The translations under genes and the position numbers were made by a program. Under the pieces are notes generated by a model, which was not told the DNA's origin, did not search any database, and worked only from the letters and a program-made list of their open reading frames with translations. Shown here in pieces: positions 33,866 to 43,164 of a DNA stretch of 64,000 nucleotides. The DNA comes from Algoriphagus kandeliae (lineage in GTDB: Bacteria > Bacteroidota > Bacteroidia > Cytophagales > Cyclobacteriaceae): contig NZ_SPSB01000001.1 in NCBI RefSeq assembly GCF_004571135.1, positions 930,001 through 994,000 on the forward strand, written 5' to 3'. Numbering within the stretch: the stretch's first letter is position 1; each line of letters opens with the position of its first letter.

Positions 33866-35545
33866 TTAAAATTTAAGCCATGCTCCACCTAACAATTGAA
33901 CTCCTCTTACCGGGTAATTTTGCCAACGGATATTTTTCCCATTCAACAAATTATTTCCTTCAGCAAAAACTCCTATTCGTTCTGTAATCTGATACTCGGC
34001 CTTCAGATGTAAATCAGCTATGGATTTTAAATTTCTAGAACTATAAAAGCCGGGTTCTTCGGTCATTTGAGGAGCTTTTATTCCTCCCATCAAATTGATA
34101 TTCATTTGAATGAGCAAACTTTCAAAGGGAGTTAGCTGATTATTAATTCCCACTTGCCAGGTTGGTCGATGCCAAGCCTCGGACAAGGTATTCAAATCGT
34201 ATTGGTACAAATCTAGGCGAGTGGATAATCGATATAGGGATTGAATTTGAACACCCAACTCCGCATTGATATTGAATACGCTGACCTTATCATCATAGAC
34301 CAATTGAAATCTAGAGGTATCAGCAGGCGAATTGATGAAAAAGTGCATCTGATTGAAGCGACTAACATCTATACCAGCTTTATAATGGACTTTATTTTGG
34401 ACTCGCCCTTCTATCCCCCCTGCTATTTTGTAATTGTTAATCGTGTTTAAAAGCTGAGATGAAGGTCCTAAAAATGGATTCTCCATTACAAAACTATAAT
34501 AGGTATTTCGCTGAACATCACCGGAAAACTCTCCAAAAAACCCAAACTCATCTGCAAACTGATAGGAAGCCTTTAATACAGGGAAAATCCTAAAATCGCT
34601 GGATTTCCCAGGTAAAGAATCGTTTTCAGACACAATATTCAAACCTGCTGTAAACCGAAAAGCATCTAATTCATATCCAACTTCCGGCCTTATTGCAAAA
34701 TAGGTTCTTGTTTCATCATAACCTTCATCCTCCGGAGTTGTGTGAAAATAAGACACTTCCACAGATCCTTTCCAATCTTCTAAAGGTCTAAAAATTCCTT
34801 TTCCAGAAATCCCTATCTCATTTTCCTGAGCTAAATAGCTATCCTTGAAGTTTCTAAAGTGAATTTTCCCCTCGTATGAAACCGGACCCACTTTTTCAAG
34901 GTCCTTAATACCTGCAGAAACCTGAACAGTGCTAAAAACATTGCCTTGAATTCCGCCAAAATCCAAATTCGGATTACTGAAAATAGAGGTATCGATTCCA
35001 TAAAATGAATACGAATCCTGTTTCCAATTCAAACCTCCAAAAACCTCAGCTTGATCTAGAAAATAACTGAAAGCTCCTCCCAGTTGAGTATGGGATTCTT
35101 TCGACTGCTCGTCTAATACAGGTCCTTTTCCAAAACTTTGATGCTTGAGACCAATGCTGTAATTCCAGTCGTAAACTTCAGTAGCCATAAACCGGGCTTC
35201 CAATAATGGACTGGCAAAATTTCCATACCCAAGCTTCAAATAACCCGGAAACAAATCCTTGTAATCTCTTCTATAAACCTTTTGAGCGGGCTCCACATCC
35301 AATACAACAGGTGGGAGATCCAATTCATAAAATTTGACACTATAATTAAAATCGGATAGCCCCTTGGGCTGAGGCAAGACTGGAAGTTTTTCGTATATCC
35401 GTGGCTGAGTGGGCAGCGTCAGAACTCGATCTTTTCGAATCACAAACTCCTGATCTTGAACTTCTCCACGAGACTGAATTTGTCCCAAGAGATCATTCGA
35501 GATCCAAGAAAAAGCAAAAGCTAGGACTAAATATATTTTACGCAT
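33866..35545 (-). CDS. Outer-membrane beta-barrel protein, plugless TonB-receptor-like
   Basis: 559 residues with a signal peptide (cleavage after LLGQ). The mature protein from about residue 100 onward alternates hydrophobic and polar residues through many strands, and it ends in an aromatic-terminal strand (LLGGAWLKF) as outer-membrane barrels do. The last part resembles the end of TonB-dependent receptors (FAEGNNLLNGKNIRW), but no plug domain or TonB box is seen in the short N-terminal region. The gene follows the large TPR gene by three bases and precedes the SPOR gene, so it probably is the outer-membrane part of the same assembly. Confidence 0.78.
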   Translation of the reverse strand: MRKIYLVLAFAFSWISNDLLGQIQSRGEVQDQEFVIRKDRVLTLPTQPRIYEKLPVLPQPKGLSDFNYSVKFYELDLPPVVLDVEPAQKVYRRDYKDLFPGYLKLGYGNFASPLLEARFMATEVYDWNYSIGLKHQSFGKGPVLDEQSKESHTQLGGAFSYFLDQAEVFGGLNWKQDSYSFYGIDTSIFSNPNLDFGGIQGNVFSTVQVSAGIKDLEKVGPVSYEGKIHFRNFKDSYLAQENEIGISGKGIFRPLEDWKGSVEVSYFHTTPEDEGYDETRTYFAIRPEVGYELDAFRFTAGLNIVSENDSLPGKSSDFRIFPVLKASYQFADEFGFFGEFSGDVQRNTYYSFVMENPFLGPSSQLLNTINNYKIAGGIEGRVQNKVHYKAGIDVSRFNQMHFFINSPADTSRFQLVYDDKVSVFNINAELGVQIQSLYRLSTRLDLYQYDLNTLSEAWHRPTWQVGINNQLTPFESLLIQMNINLMGGIKAPQMTEEPGFYSSRNLKSIADLHLKAEYQITERIGVFAEGNNLLNGKNIRWQNYPVRGVQLLGGAWLKF

Positions 35546-35548
35546 GGA

Positions 35549-38536
35549 TTAATTCAGTTTTTGAAGTTTCTCTTGTGCTATTCTTTTAACCTCCTCATTG
35601 GTGGCATTTTCCACGATGGATTCCAGCGTTGCTTTTGCTTGAAAATCCTCTCCCAGTTTCAGATAGTTATCAGCGATGAGCAAAAACATCTGTCCGTACC
35701 AATAATCGAAATCAGCAAAAGGTCCAGACATCTCGAAAATACTTTCATTCGATTGTTCGACTTGACCTTTTTCTTGATAGTTCTTTGCAAGCAGATAAAG
35801 CCCTTCTGCACCCTCAAGCGTCTTGTATTCATCCACCAAAACAGATAGTGTCACTTCCGCTACTTGATCTTGCTTCAAAGCCAATTGTGCTTTTGCCTTT
35901 CCCAAGAGGGCTTTTGGCGTAGATTCCGGTAAAATACCATCCAAGGATTCTAATTTTTCTGCTGTAGAAATTACCTCCCGGTAGCGCTTAGTCTGATTAT
36001 AAGCTTCCAATAATCCCATCAAAGCCTCTGCTTCCTCCACCTTGCTTCGAGCATTAGAAGTAGCTAATTCCAAGTATGGAATTGCAGCCGCATAGTCTTT
36101 CTGATTCAACCTGATCTCCCCTATCTTTTGCATTGCGCGAAGTCGCTGCGGAGATGCAGGTTCTTTTTCCAATTCTAAAAACGCAGCTAAAGCATTTTCC
36201 TGATTACCTGATTGGAAATAGGAATCACCCATGTAATAAAGAGCATCATTGCGCTGAGCTGTTTGAGGGTAGCTCCTCAAATAATTTTCAAAAGCTCTTG
36301 CGGCCTGTGCAAAATTCCGTTCGAAATACAAACTCTTTGCTGACTCAAACTCCAGAGATTGAACCGATCCCCCATCTGGATTTGCTTGCTTGTATCTATC
36401 CAAATAAGCTGAGAACTCTCCTGCTCTTCCTTGAAGCGCTAAAGCTTCCTGAAGTCCTTTTAAGGCTGTTTCGGAATTGGAAGAATTTGGATGTTCATCT
36501 AAAATGGTAGAATAATCCCGAATGGTCTCATTGTAGTTTTGAAGTGAAAAATTAGCCACAGCTCTTCCTTCCAAAGCAAATGGCACAAAAGGACTATTTG
36601 GTCTTCGGGAAATCAAATCCGAAAAAGCAAAGGTCGCATCATTATATCGAAGCTCTTCCATCAAAATCTGTCCACGCTGAAACAAGGCATCTTCCAGATA
36701 AAGGGAATTTGGATAATTGGCAATCAGTTGGTCCAAATTGCGAAGAGCAGCACTATTATTTGTTTGGAAATTTTGAACAACACCCAATCGATAAAAAGCA
36801 TAATCAATTCCTGAATTCCTTTCAGAAATAGCTTGCTGGAAAGTAGATTCTGCCTCAGAAAAGCGTTTTTGAACGTAATAGCAATCCCCTAAACGAAGTA
36901 AAGCATCGTCATAGTTTTCTTTGTTTTCTCTACTTCGCAGTCTATCGGTGTAGGTTTTAAACTGAAATTCCGCCTCTCGATATTGCTTGGAATTAAAATA
37001 AGCATATCCCAAACCATACAAACTTTTGTTTAAGTAAGCACTGGAGGTAGTTCTTCCAAGATCCAGTGCTTTTTTGTAGGAAGAAATCGCCTGATCTAAT
37101 TGACCATCAGCAGAATAAATCTCCCCTTTCCAAAAATGGGCTTCCAAAACTAAATCGCGATTAACTGGAAATGCTAAGGATTTATCCAAATAGGCAATTG
37201 CTCCAGGATAGCGCTTATCTCGAAAATAGACCATGGCTTGATAGTAAGCCACTCGCTGATAAGCTTCCCGAATTCTTGGGGACTTATTTTGAATACGATC
37301 CATTTGCTCTATAGCCCGCAAATAATCACTAGTATTAATTAATGCTTCGGAAAGCAAGGTCTCTGCTTCGCCACGGTAGGCTCCGTTTGGATATTCATTT
37401 AAGTATTGGTCCAAGCCAGAAATTCCCTCTTGAAAACTCCCTTTTTGAAGATTGGATTTAGCATAATTGAATATGGCTTCCTCTTTTATCTGCTGATTAT
37501 AATCAGAATTTGCTGCTGATTTAAAGGAAGTACTGGCAAATTGAAAGTTATCCAACTTGAGATAGGCATGCCCTAAATAATAGGAAGAGGCTTGCCCCAT
37601 TTCATTTTGCGCCGAAGCTGAAACCTTCAAATAATCCGTTGCACGCTGATAATTTTCAATTTCAAACTGCGCAACTCCACCTTTGTAAACTTGCTCTGAG
37701 CTTAACTCCCCTTTTCTGGAATTAACAAATGCATCATAATTTTCGGCAGCCTTCGCAAATTCCCTTTGCTCGAAGTAAGCTTCTGCAAGGTATAAGTGAA
37801 TCATTTCCTTTCGCTCCAAATTCGCATTGGAAGCAAGTTTTGATTCTGCATAGCTAATCAAATCCTGATAGCGGCCTTCTTGGTAATATAGAGACGCCAA
37901 TAGATAAGGAACCTTAGGAGCATAAAATGCCGATTGACCCGCTTTTTCCAAATCAGAAATAGCCTTTGATGTATTTCCCGATTGCATAGCGATGTAACCA
38001 CTGTAATAGTAGGCATCATAACTAATCGGCTGTCCTAAAGTCTTTGCCTGATCAAAATATATCGCTGCCGAATCCAGGTTTTTCAATTGGAAATAAGCAT
38101 ATCCCTGCTTGAAAAGTACATCAGCCTGGCTTTCAGGATCCAAATTTGCAGCATTAACTAAACTATATCCGTCAACCGCTTCTTTATAATTCCTCTTATA
38201 AAAGAAATGGTCTCCCAAATAAAGTCCTGCAGAATTTACAGAAGGGTGATTTCGATAATCAAGTATGTAAGACTTCATCAAGCCCACTCCATCCGGACTT
38301 TCCAATTCCAAGGCAGATTGCGCTGCTTGAAGCCTTCCAAACCGAACTTGATCATCATAAAAATTCCTGGAATCTAATTGCTGGTTTTCCAGAAGAGTGA
38401 CTGAAAAAAGCTGGTTTTGAAAAAAAGAAGACTGTTCATCCAAAACACGCTGAGAACTGGTCTGGTATAGAGTAGACTGGGCGGATGCCTGCCAACTCAA
38501 ACCTAGACTAGCCAATAGCACTAGGTAGTATCGCAT
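35549..38536 (-). CDS. Large periplasmic TPR-repeat protein
   Basis: 995 residues from the ATG at 38536. The frame extends further upstream but into holA, whereas this start gives a clear signal peptide (MRYYLVLLASLGLSWQASAQ). The mature protein is almost entirely tetratricopeptide repeats (motifs such as GYAYFQLKNLDSA, GDCYYVQKRFSEA, GDSYFQSGNQENA), about twenty or more, forming a superhelical scaffold. In Tol-Pal systems the periplasmic TPR protein CpoB/YbgF is a much smaller counterpart. It is followed after three bases by the outer-membrane barrel gene and starts 16 bases after holA. Confidence 0.83.
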   Translation of the reverse strand: MRYYLVLLASLGLSWQASAQSTLYQTSSQRVLDEQSSFFQNQLFSVTLLENQQLDSRNFYDDQVRFGRLQAAQSALELESPDGVGLMKSYILDYRNHPSVNSAGLYLGDHFFYKRNYKEAVDGYSLVNAANLDPESQADVLFKQGYAYFQLKNLDSAAIYFDQAKTLGQPISYDAYYYSGYIAMQSGNTSKAISDLEKAGQSAFYAPKVPYLLASLYYQEGRYQDLISYAESKLASNANLERKEMIHLYLAEAYFEQREFAKAAENYDAFVNSRKGELSSEQVYKGGVAQFEIENYQRATDYLKVSASAQNEMGQASSYYLGHAYLKLDNFQFASTSFKSAANSDYNQQIKEEAIFNYAKSNLQKGSFQEGISGLDQYLNEYPNGAYRGEAETLLSEALINTSDYLRAIEQMDRIQNKSPRIREAYQRVAYYQAMVYFRDKRYPGAIAYLDKSLAFPVNRDLVLEAHFWKGEIYSADGQLDQAISSYKKALDLGRTTSSAYLNKSLYGLGYAYFNSKQYREAEFQFKTYTDRLRSRENKENYDDALLRLGDCYYVQKRFSEAESTFQQAISERNSGIDYAFYRLGVVQNFQTNNSAALRNLDQLIANYPNSLYLEDALFQRGQILMEELRYNDATFAFSDLISRRPNSPFVPFALEGRAVANFSLQNYNETIRDYSTILDEHPNSSNSETALKGLQEALALQGRAGEFSAYLDRYKQANPDGGSVQSLEFESAKSLYFERNFAQAARAFENYLRSYPQTAQRNDALYYMGDSYFQSGNQENALAAFLELEKEPASPQRLRAMQKIGEIRLNQKDYAAAIPYLELATSNARSKVEEAEALMGLLEAYNQTKRYREVISTAEKLESLDGILPESTPKALLGKAKAQLALKQDQVAEVTLSVLVDEYKTLEGAEGLYLLAKNYQEKGQVEQSNESIFEMSGPFADFDYWYGQMFLLIADNYLKLGEDFQAKATLESIVENATNEEVKRIAQEKLQKLN

Positions 38537-38552
38537 AGTTGGTAATTGAGGT

Positions 38553-39575
38553 TCAGTGTAAAATCTTATACACGAGATCCCGGAGGATTTCAGCATCGCT
38601 CATACTTCCGGATTCTACTCCTTTGTAACGAAGATCTGCCTCCCGAATGTGTTTAAACACCTCAATTATCTTGCCCAAATTATAATTTCTTGAAACAGCC
38701 AGGTATTCCCTAGCAATGAAAGGATTCATTTTTAAAATACTTGCAACCTGATCATTGGTTTGTGCTTTGTTCTCATGAATCAAGGCCAGCTGACGGAAAT
38801 AAAAATAGATTAGTGAAAAAAGCGGAATCACTGGGTGATTCTTGGGGTTTTGGGAAAAGTATTGAATAATCTGATTGGCTTTGTAAGCGTTTTTAAATCC
38901 AATCGCCTTAAGCAGTTCAAAATTATTGTAGTCTTTATTAATCCCCACATATTTGGAAATGTGATCGACTGTAATCTGAGTAGGTTCCTTAAAATTAATT
39001 AGCATCTTCCCGATTTCATTGGTCATCACTTCCAGGTTATTTCCAATGGAATCAGCCAGCAATGCTGCTGCTTTTGGATCGATTTGGTGGCCAGTACCCT
39101 TTATATAGAGCTCCACCCACTCATTCATTTTATAGTCCGGCACCTTCTCAGAGCGGACATAGACCGCATATTTGTTCAACGCTTTCCCTAGACTGGTCTT
39201 GCCGTCGATTTTTTTGTATTTGTAGGCAAAAACCAAAATGGTACTAGGTAATGGATTCTCTATGTATTTAATCAAAAGCTCGGGAATCCCTTCATTTCCC
39301 CAATCGGGCAAACTTTGCGCTTCTTTTACCACTACCAACTGTCGCTCAGCCATCATGGGAAATTTTCTAGCATTGTTCAAAACAACACCCATATTGGCAT
39401 CTTTGCCATAAATCACCAATTGGTTAAATCCACGCTCATGCTCCGGAATAGCCGTTTCTTCAATGATTTTGGTAATCAAATCAATGTAATAGGGCTCTTC
39501 ACCATCCAAAAAATAAACCGGTGAAAACTTTCCGGCTTTCAAATCTTTGACGACGTCATTTGGATTTTTAGGCAT
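38553..39575 (-). CDS. holA: DNA polymerase III subunit delta
   Basis: 340 residues, the clamp-loader subunit that opens the sliding clamp during replication. The N-terminal region has the typical PVYFLDGEEPYYID motif, then FPMMAERQLVVVKEAQ, and the AAA+-derived lid (LADSIGNNLEVMTNEIGKM) and the collar domain with IPLFSLIYFYFRQL and the DLRYKGV ending. The length is normal. It is the first gene of the minus-strand run that continues with the TPR, barrel, SPOR and exb genes, so a replication gene heads an envelope operon. Confidence 0.93.
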   Translation of the reverse strand: MPKNPNDVVKDLKAGKFSPVYFLDGEEPYYIDLITKIIEETAIPEHERGFNQLVIYGKDANMGVVLNNARKFPMMAERQLVVVKEAQSLPDWGNEGIPELLIKYIENPLPSTILVFAYKYKKIDGKTSLGKALNKYAVYVRSEKVPDYKMNEWVELYIKGTGHQIDPKAAALLADSIGNNLEVMTNEIGKMLINFKEPTQITVDHISKYVGINKDYNNFELLKAIGFKNAYKANQIIQYFSQNPKNHPVIPLFSLIYFYFRQLALIHENKAQTNDQVASILKMNPFIAREYLAVSRNYNLGKIIEVFKHIREADLRYKGVESGSMSDAEILRDLVYKILH

Positions 39576-39640
39576 AGATCAGTGATTTGGGACTTAAAGA
39601 TAAGAGTACTCATGAAAAGCCTCCAAAAGCAATTTGATTA

Positions 39641-39669
39641 TTTGAAAAACTATTCATGCCTTAACTTTG
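39641..39669 (+). promoter_or_regulatory. Perfect Bacteroidota promoter for the TPR gene
   Basis: TTTG (39641-39644) and TAACTTTG (39662-39669) are separated by 17 bases, matching both halves of the Bacteroidota consensus exactly. Transcription would start about 15 bases before the ATG at 39691. It is the clearest promoter in the window. Confidence 0.7.
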
Positions 39670-39690
39670 TATTTATTCCAAAAGCAAGAC

Positions 39691-40392
39691 ATGAACTTTC
39701 AAGTAGGCATAGAATATTACAAAGCAGGAAAATTCGATGAAGCACTTACCGTATTTAATCAGCTCATCGAGGAGGATCAAACCCAGACTTCGTACTTTTT
39801 ATACAGAGGTCGGATTTTATCCAGAATGGGTAAAACTGAAAATGCACTCGAAGATTTTGATCAGATCGTAGCCCTTGAACCTTACAATACCGATTTTATT
39901 GCAGACCGGGCAGTAGTCTTACACTTGCTAAACCGAAATGAAGAGGCTTTGGCTGAATTTGATCGGGCAGCCAACTTGGATCCAAACAATCCTTATCGAT
40001 ACAGTAGCCGGGCTTTTTTCAAAGACCGAATCGGAGATTTGAAAGGGGCAATTGAGGATTATGAAAAGGCAATCGAATTGGATCCTGAAGATGCTGTCGC
40101 CTATAACAACAAAGGATTGGTTGAAGAAAAATTAGGCTACAAAAAGAAATCAAAAGATAGCTTTTCGAAAGCTGATGAATTAGTAGGATATAAAGCCCCT
40201 GAAAGCAAGCAGACCACTTCTCCAAAAGAAGAAAGCCCAGCTCCCTTACCAAAAATTCAAAAGGAAGAAAAAGCCACTTTGACTTTTAGCTATTTTGTAA
40301 AAACCTTGAAAGATGTTTTTGTGGACGAAAAGACTCGAAAGGATTTTCTTCAGTTCCTCAAAAAACCTTTTAAAAAGCCTAAAAATTCTTGA
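39691..40392 (+). CDS. Cytoplasmic TPR-repeat protein
   Basis: 233 residues from the ATG at 39691 (the longer frame begins at a TTG inside the -7 box, so it cannot be used). No signal peptide. Four tandem TPR units occupy residues about 1-145 (VGIEYYKAGKFDEALTVF, RGRILSRMGKTENAL, AVVLHLLNRNEEAL, RAFFKDRIGDLKGAI), followed by a fifth and a charged linker rich in K, E and P. The C-terminus (FSYFVKTLKDVF onward) is basic. It probably serves as a protein-interaction adaptor, with no partner evident. Its 3' end overlaps the convergent universal-stress gene by 14 bases. Confidence 0.8.
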   Translation: MNFQVGIEYYKAGKFDEALTVFNQLIEEDQTQTSYFLYRGRILSRMGKTENALEDFDQIVALEPYNTDFIADRAVVLHLLNRNEEALAEFDRAANLDPNNPYRYSSRAFFKDRIGDLKGAIEDYEKAIELDPEDAVAYNNKGLVEEKLGYKKKSKDSFSKADELVGYKAPESKQTTSPKEESPAPLPKIQKEEKATLTFSYFVKTLKDVFVDEKTRKDFLQFLKKPFKKPKNS

Positions 40393-41221
40393 TCACCCAA
40401 AGAGGTTTCGTGATGAAATAGGACATCTTTTTAGAGACGCTCTTGGTAAATATCTTATTGAAAAAATCTCGTTGACGACTTAAGGTGATTAGCATATCAC
40501 CTTTTGCTGATTGCAAATAGTTTTCAAGCCCCAAAGCCAAATCATCCCGGAAAGTTTTCAAAACAAAATTCACTCGATCATACTTGATGAACGGCTTTAG
40601 TTCCTCAATCATGACCTGATGAAGCGGTTTCTCTAGTTTATTTTTGCCTTCTGAAGCATGAACAATGTCTATTTCAGCATCAAAGAACTTCGCGAATTCT
40701 ACAATTTTTTGAATGGCGACTTTATCTTCTTCTCGGTAATCGGTCCCAAATACCAACTTCCTAGGTTGCTTGTAAAATACCTTTCGGGGGACAACCAACA
40801 CATCCACCTTTGACTTTTCTACAATTCTACTAGTTCGGCTTCCGATGATATTTTTCCGCAATTCATTCATCCCTTCAGTCCCCATTACTAATAACTGGGC
40901 CTTGGTTTCTTCACTGGCTTTTATCAACTCTTTTACAATATCCCCTTCACAAATCAACACATGACATTCTTTCAAGCCTTTTGGAATGGATTCATTTCTT
41001 ACAGTTTGCTGCAAATTGGAAAGCTTTTCTTTCAAAAATGCCAATTGATAATCCGCTTCATTACTCAGGGGGTTCAGTTTAAAGTAATCTTCCCTATTCG
41101 CCACATGAATCAAAATCAAAGTGGAACCATAACGCTCCCCTATTCTAGCGGCATACTCAATGGCGTTCAGAGAGCATTCTGAAAAATCAGTGGGACAAAG
41201 TATAACGTTTGGTGAGTCCAT
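40379..41221 (-). CDS. Universal stress protein, tandem UspA domains
   Basis: 280 residues containing two Usp domains. The first (1-145) is complete, with DFSECSLNAIEYAARIG and the nucleotide-binding GTEGMNEL/GSRTSRIVEKSKVDVLVVP block. The second (150-280) is shorter and less canonical, and its ATP-binding loop is not recognisable. Such two-domain proteins are common in Bacteroidota and bind ATP or act in stress resistance; precise roles are unknown. It lies one base downstream of the 2-hydroxyacid dehydrogenase gene on the same strand, forming a small operon. Confidence 0.88.
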   Translation of the reverse strand: MDSPNVILCPTDFSECSLNAIEYAARIGERYGSTLILIHVANREDYFKLNPLSNEADYQLAFLKEKLSNLQQTVRNESIPKGLKECHVLICEGDIVKELIKASEETKAQLLVMGTEGMNELRKNIIGSRTSRIVEKSKVDVLVVPRKVFYKQPRKLVFGTDYREEDKVAIQKIVEFAKFFDAEIDIVHASEGKNKLEKPLHQVMIEELKPFIKYDRVNFVLKTFRDDLALGLENYLQSAKGDMLITLSRQRDFFNKIFTKSVSKKMSYFITKPLWVIKNF

Positions 41222-41222
41222 T

Positions 41223-42143
41223 TTAATAACCTCTTTTCCGATTGACGAGATTTAATAGGGGTTCGTTACATTCCATGCGACGAATATTCTCTATAACCTG
41301 AGGAGCAGCTGCAGCTGGATTAGTCACACTGGCAATATGAGGAGTCATGGATATTGCCGGGTTATCCCAAAATGGATGATTTTCAGGCAAAGGCTCTTCT
41401 CGATAGACATCCAAAAGTGCCCCAGATAAAAATCCTTTTCCTATTGCAACTGGCAAATCCTCTTCTACTAAATGTCTACCCCTAGCCACATTAATCAAAT
41501 AGGTGCCCGGGTTGCATTTTTCGAACAGTTCCAGATTCAGAATATTTTCAGTATCCGGTGTCAAAGGAAGCAGACAAACCAAGACATTGATTTTTGAAAG
41601 AAACTCCTGAAGATGCTCCTTTGAATAATAAGGATAAGGGAAATCTGTCTTTTCGGAATATCCAAAACCAACTACAGGAAATCCCATGAAATCGAGTTTT
41701 TCCAACACATCATAACCTAAAGCTCCTGTACCCATCACTCCGATAGTCACCGGAATTTCAGGATTAGACATATCCCAAACCTTTCGCTTTTTATCGGCCT
41801 CATAGCGTTGGATTTGACGGTGGAAATTTAAGACACCCATTACCACATAATTAGTCATGGACCATGTAAGTCGGTCATCTACGATCCGCACAATAGGAAG
41901 ATTTCCAGGAATATTTGGATCACTTAAAATATGATCTACTCCTGCTCCCATTGAGCTGACTAATTTTAAATTGGGATATTCTGATAAAATTCCTTCTGGA
42001 TGTTGCCAAAGTAAGGCATACTTCACTTCAAGCGGATTTTTGACGTCAGGAAAAATCTCAATTTCCAGATTAGGATTTGATTTTTTGAGAGCCTGAATCC
42101 AAGGTTCAGGATTTCTTCCGGGACTAATGATAACCAAACTCAT
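41223..42143 (-). CDS. D-2-hydroxyacid dehydrogenase, glyoxylate/hydroxypyruvate reductase A-like
   Basis: 306 residues. The NAD(P)-binding motif is GVMGTGALGYDV near residue 135, and the catalytic residues are an Arg and Glu plus the conserved His in SMTPHIAS near residue 282, with EEPLPENHPFW before it. The pattern is closest to GhrA, which reduces glyoxylate and hydroxypyruvate with NADPH, but other 2-oxoacids are possible. It is the first gene of a pair with the universal stress protein. Confidence 0.88.
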   Translation of the reverse strand: MSLVIISPGRNPEPWIQALKKSNPNLEIEIFPDVKNPLEVKYALLWQHPEGILSEYPNLKLVSSMGAGVDHILSDPNIPGNLPIVRIVDDRLTWSMTNYVVMGVLNFHRQIQRYEADKKRKVWDMSNPEIPVTIGVMGTGALGYDVLEKLDFMGFPVVGFGYSEKTDFPYPYYSKEHLQEFLSKINVLVCLLPLTPDTENILNLELFEKCNPGTYLINVARGRHLVEEDLPVAIGKGFLSGALLDVYREEPLPENHPFWDNPAISMTPHIASVTNPAAAAPQVIENIRRMECNEPLLNLVNRKRGY

Positions 42144-42231
42144 ATTTACAAATTTCAGAAAAGCAACTTGGGAAAAACGGCTATGGAAAACAGGATATTT
42201 CCACTAATCAAAAAAAGAATCAATAACCTTT

Positions 42232-42239
42232 TAAATTTG
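42232..42239 (+). promoter_or_regulatory. -7 box of the DUF2911 gene promoter
   Basis: TAAATTTG matches TAnnTTTG and lies 37 bases upstream of the chosen ATG (42276), placing a short leader of about 30 bases. A -33 TTTG is not present at the normal distance. Confidence 0.35.
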
Positions 42240-42275
42240 GCAAAAATTAATCGTAAAAAAACTAATCCATATCAC

Positions 42276-43124
42276 ATGAATAAGCTAAAATTTATCATTT
42301 TGATTTCCTTGATAGGCTGGGCAGGTTTGTCTTTTGGGCAGCAACTTCAAATGCCTCAGGCATCACCTTCGGCAAAAATTTCTCAAAAAATCGGCTTAAC
42401 TGACGTAACAGTTGAATATTCCCGTCCAAGTACGAGAGGGCGAAAGATTTTTGGAGAATTGGTTCCTTATGGTCAGGTTTGGAGAACCGGTGCCAATGCA
42501 GCAACAACCTTGGAGTTTTCTACTGAAGTAATGTTGGAAGGGAATAAGATACCTGCCGGAAAATATGCCATCTACACTATTCCTGGAAAATCTACCTGGA
42601 CCATCGTCATTTCAAAAAACACCCAACTTTGGGGAGCAATTGGTTATACAGCAGATGACGATTTGTTGAGATTCCAAGTTGAACCAAAGAAACTGAGTCG
42701 AAAGTATGAGACCTTTGAAATCAGCTTCAACAACATGACGGATGACGGAGCTGACCTTTCAATGAAATGGGAAAATACCCGAGTGGATTTTCGAATTTCC
42801 ATGGATGTGGATCCTGTGGTAATGGCACAAATCAAGGAAATGGTAATAGACACAAATACCCAAGATCCAAGTTTATTGTATGCAGCTGCCAATTACTACT
42901 TCACTTCTCAGAAGGATTTGAATCAGGCCTATGAGTGGATAAAAGTATCCACAGACTCAGATGCAAAATATTGGACAATGCATTTGCGAGCAAAAATTGA
43001 AGCGGCCCTCGGCAAAAATACTGAAGCGATTGCCTCTGCTCAGCAATCCATGAAAATGGCAGAAGAAGCAAAAAACCCTGATTACATCAGTTTAAATGAG
43101 CGATTGATCAAGTCATTAAAATAA
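42276..43124 (+). CDS. DUF2911 periplasmic protein
   Basis: 282 residues from the ATG at 42276. The frame is open from 42168, but that would add 36 residues ahead of a clear signal peptide (NKLKFIILISLIGWAGLSFGQ), and the -7 box at 42232 lies within that extension. The mature part begins with the DUF2911 domain: SPSAKISQKIGLTDVTVEYSRPS, VPYGQVWRTGANAATTL, and the later PAGKYAIYTIP. A C-terminal helical segment looks like two TPR-type helices. DUF2911 is a Bacteroidota-enriched family with no known function. The gene ends at a bidirectional hairpin. Confidence 0.88.
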   Translation: MNKLKFIILISLIGWAGLSFGQQLQMPQASPSAKISQKIGLTDVTVEYSRPSTRGRKIFGELVPYGQVWRTGANAATTLEFSTEVMLEGNKIPAGKYAIYTIPGKSTWTIVISKNTQLWGAIGYTADDDLLRFQVEPKKLSRKYETFEISFNNMTDDGADLSMKWENTRVDFRISMDVDPVVMAQIKEMVIDTNTQDPSLLYAAANYYFTSQKDLNQAYEWIKVSTDSDAKYWTMHLRAKIEAALGKNTEAIASAQQSMKMAEEAKNPDYISLNERLIKSLK

Positions 43125-43130
43125 GCTAAA

Positions 43131-43164
43131 AAGCCTTCCTCGATCGGGGAAGGCTTCTTTTTTA
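43131..43164. terminator. Bidirectional terminator between DUF2911 and symporter genes
   Basis: Stem AAGCCTTCC (43131-43139) with GGAAGGCTT (43148-43156), then C and a T run. On the other strand five T follow the stem. It serves both convergent genes and abuts the symporter's stop. Confidence 0.85.

Noticed and set aside
33866..35545. Calling the barrel protein a full TonB-dependent receptor
   Set aside because: The last third resembles receptor barrels, but no plug domain, TonB box or carboxypeptidase-like domain is visible, and the gene lies in an ExbB/ExbD/TPR cluster.
36133..36510. A 125-codon plus-strand frame inside the large TPR gene
   Set aside because: The TPR gene has clear repeats on the other strand; the antisense frame has a low-complexity, proline-rich, histidine-rich product typical of shadow frames.
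42168..42275. A 36-residue extension of the DUF2911 protein
   Set aside because: It would precede the signal peptide and contain the -7 promoter box.
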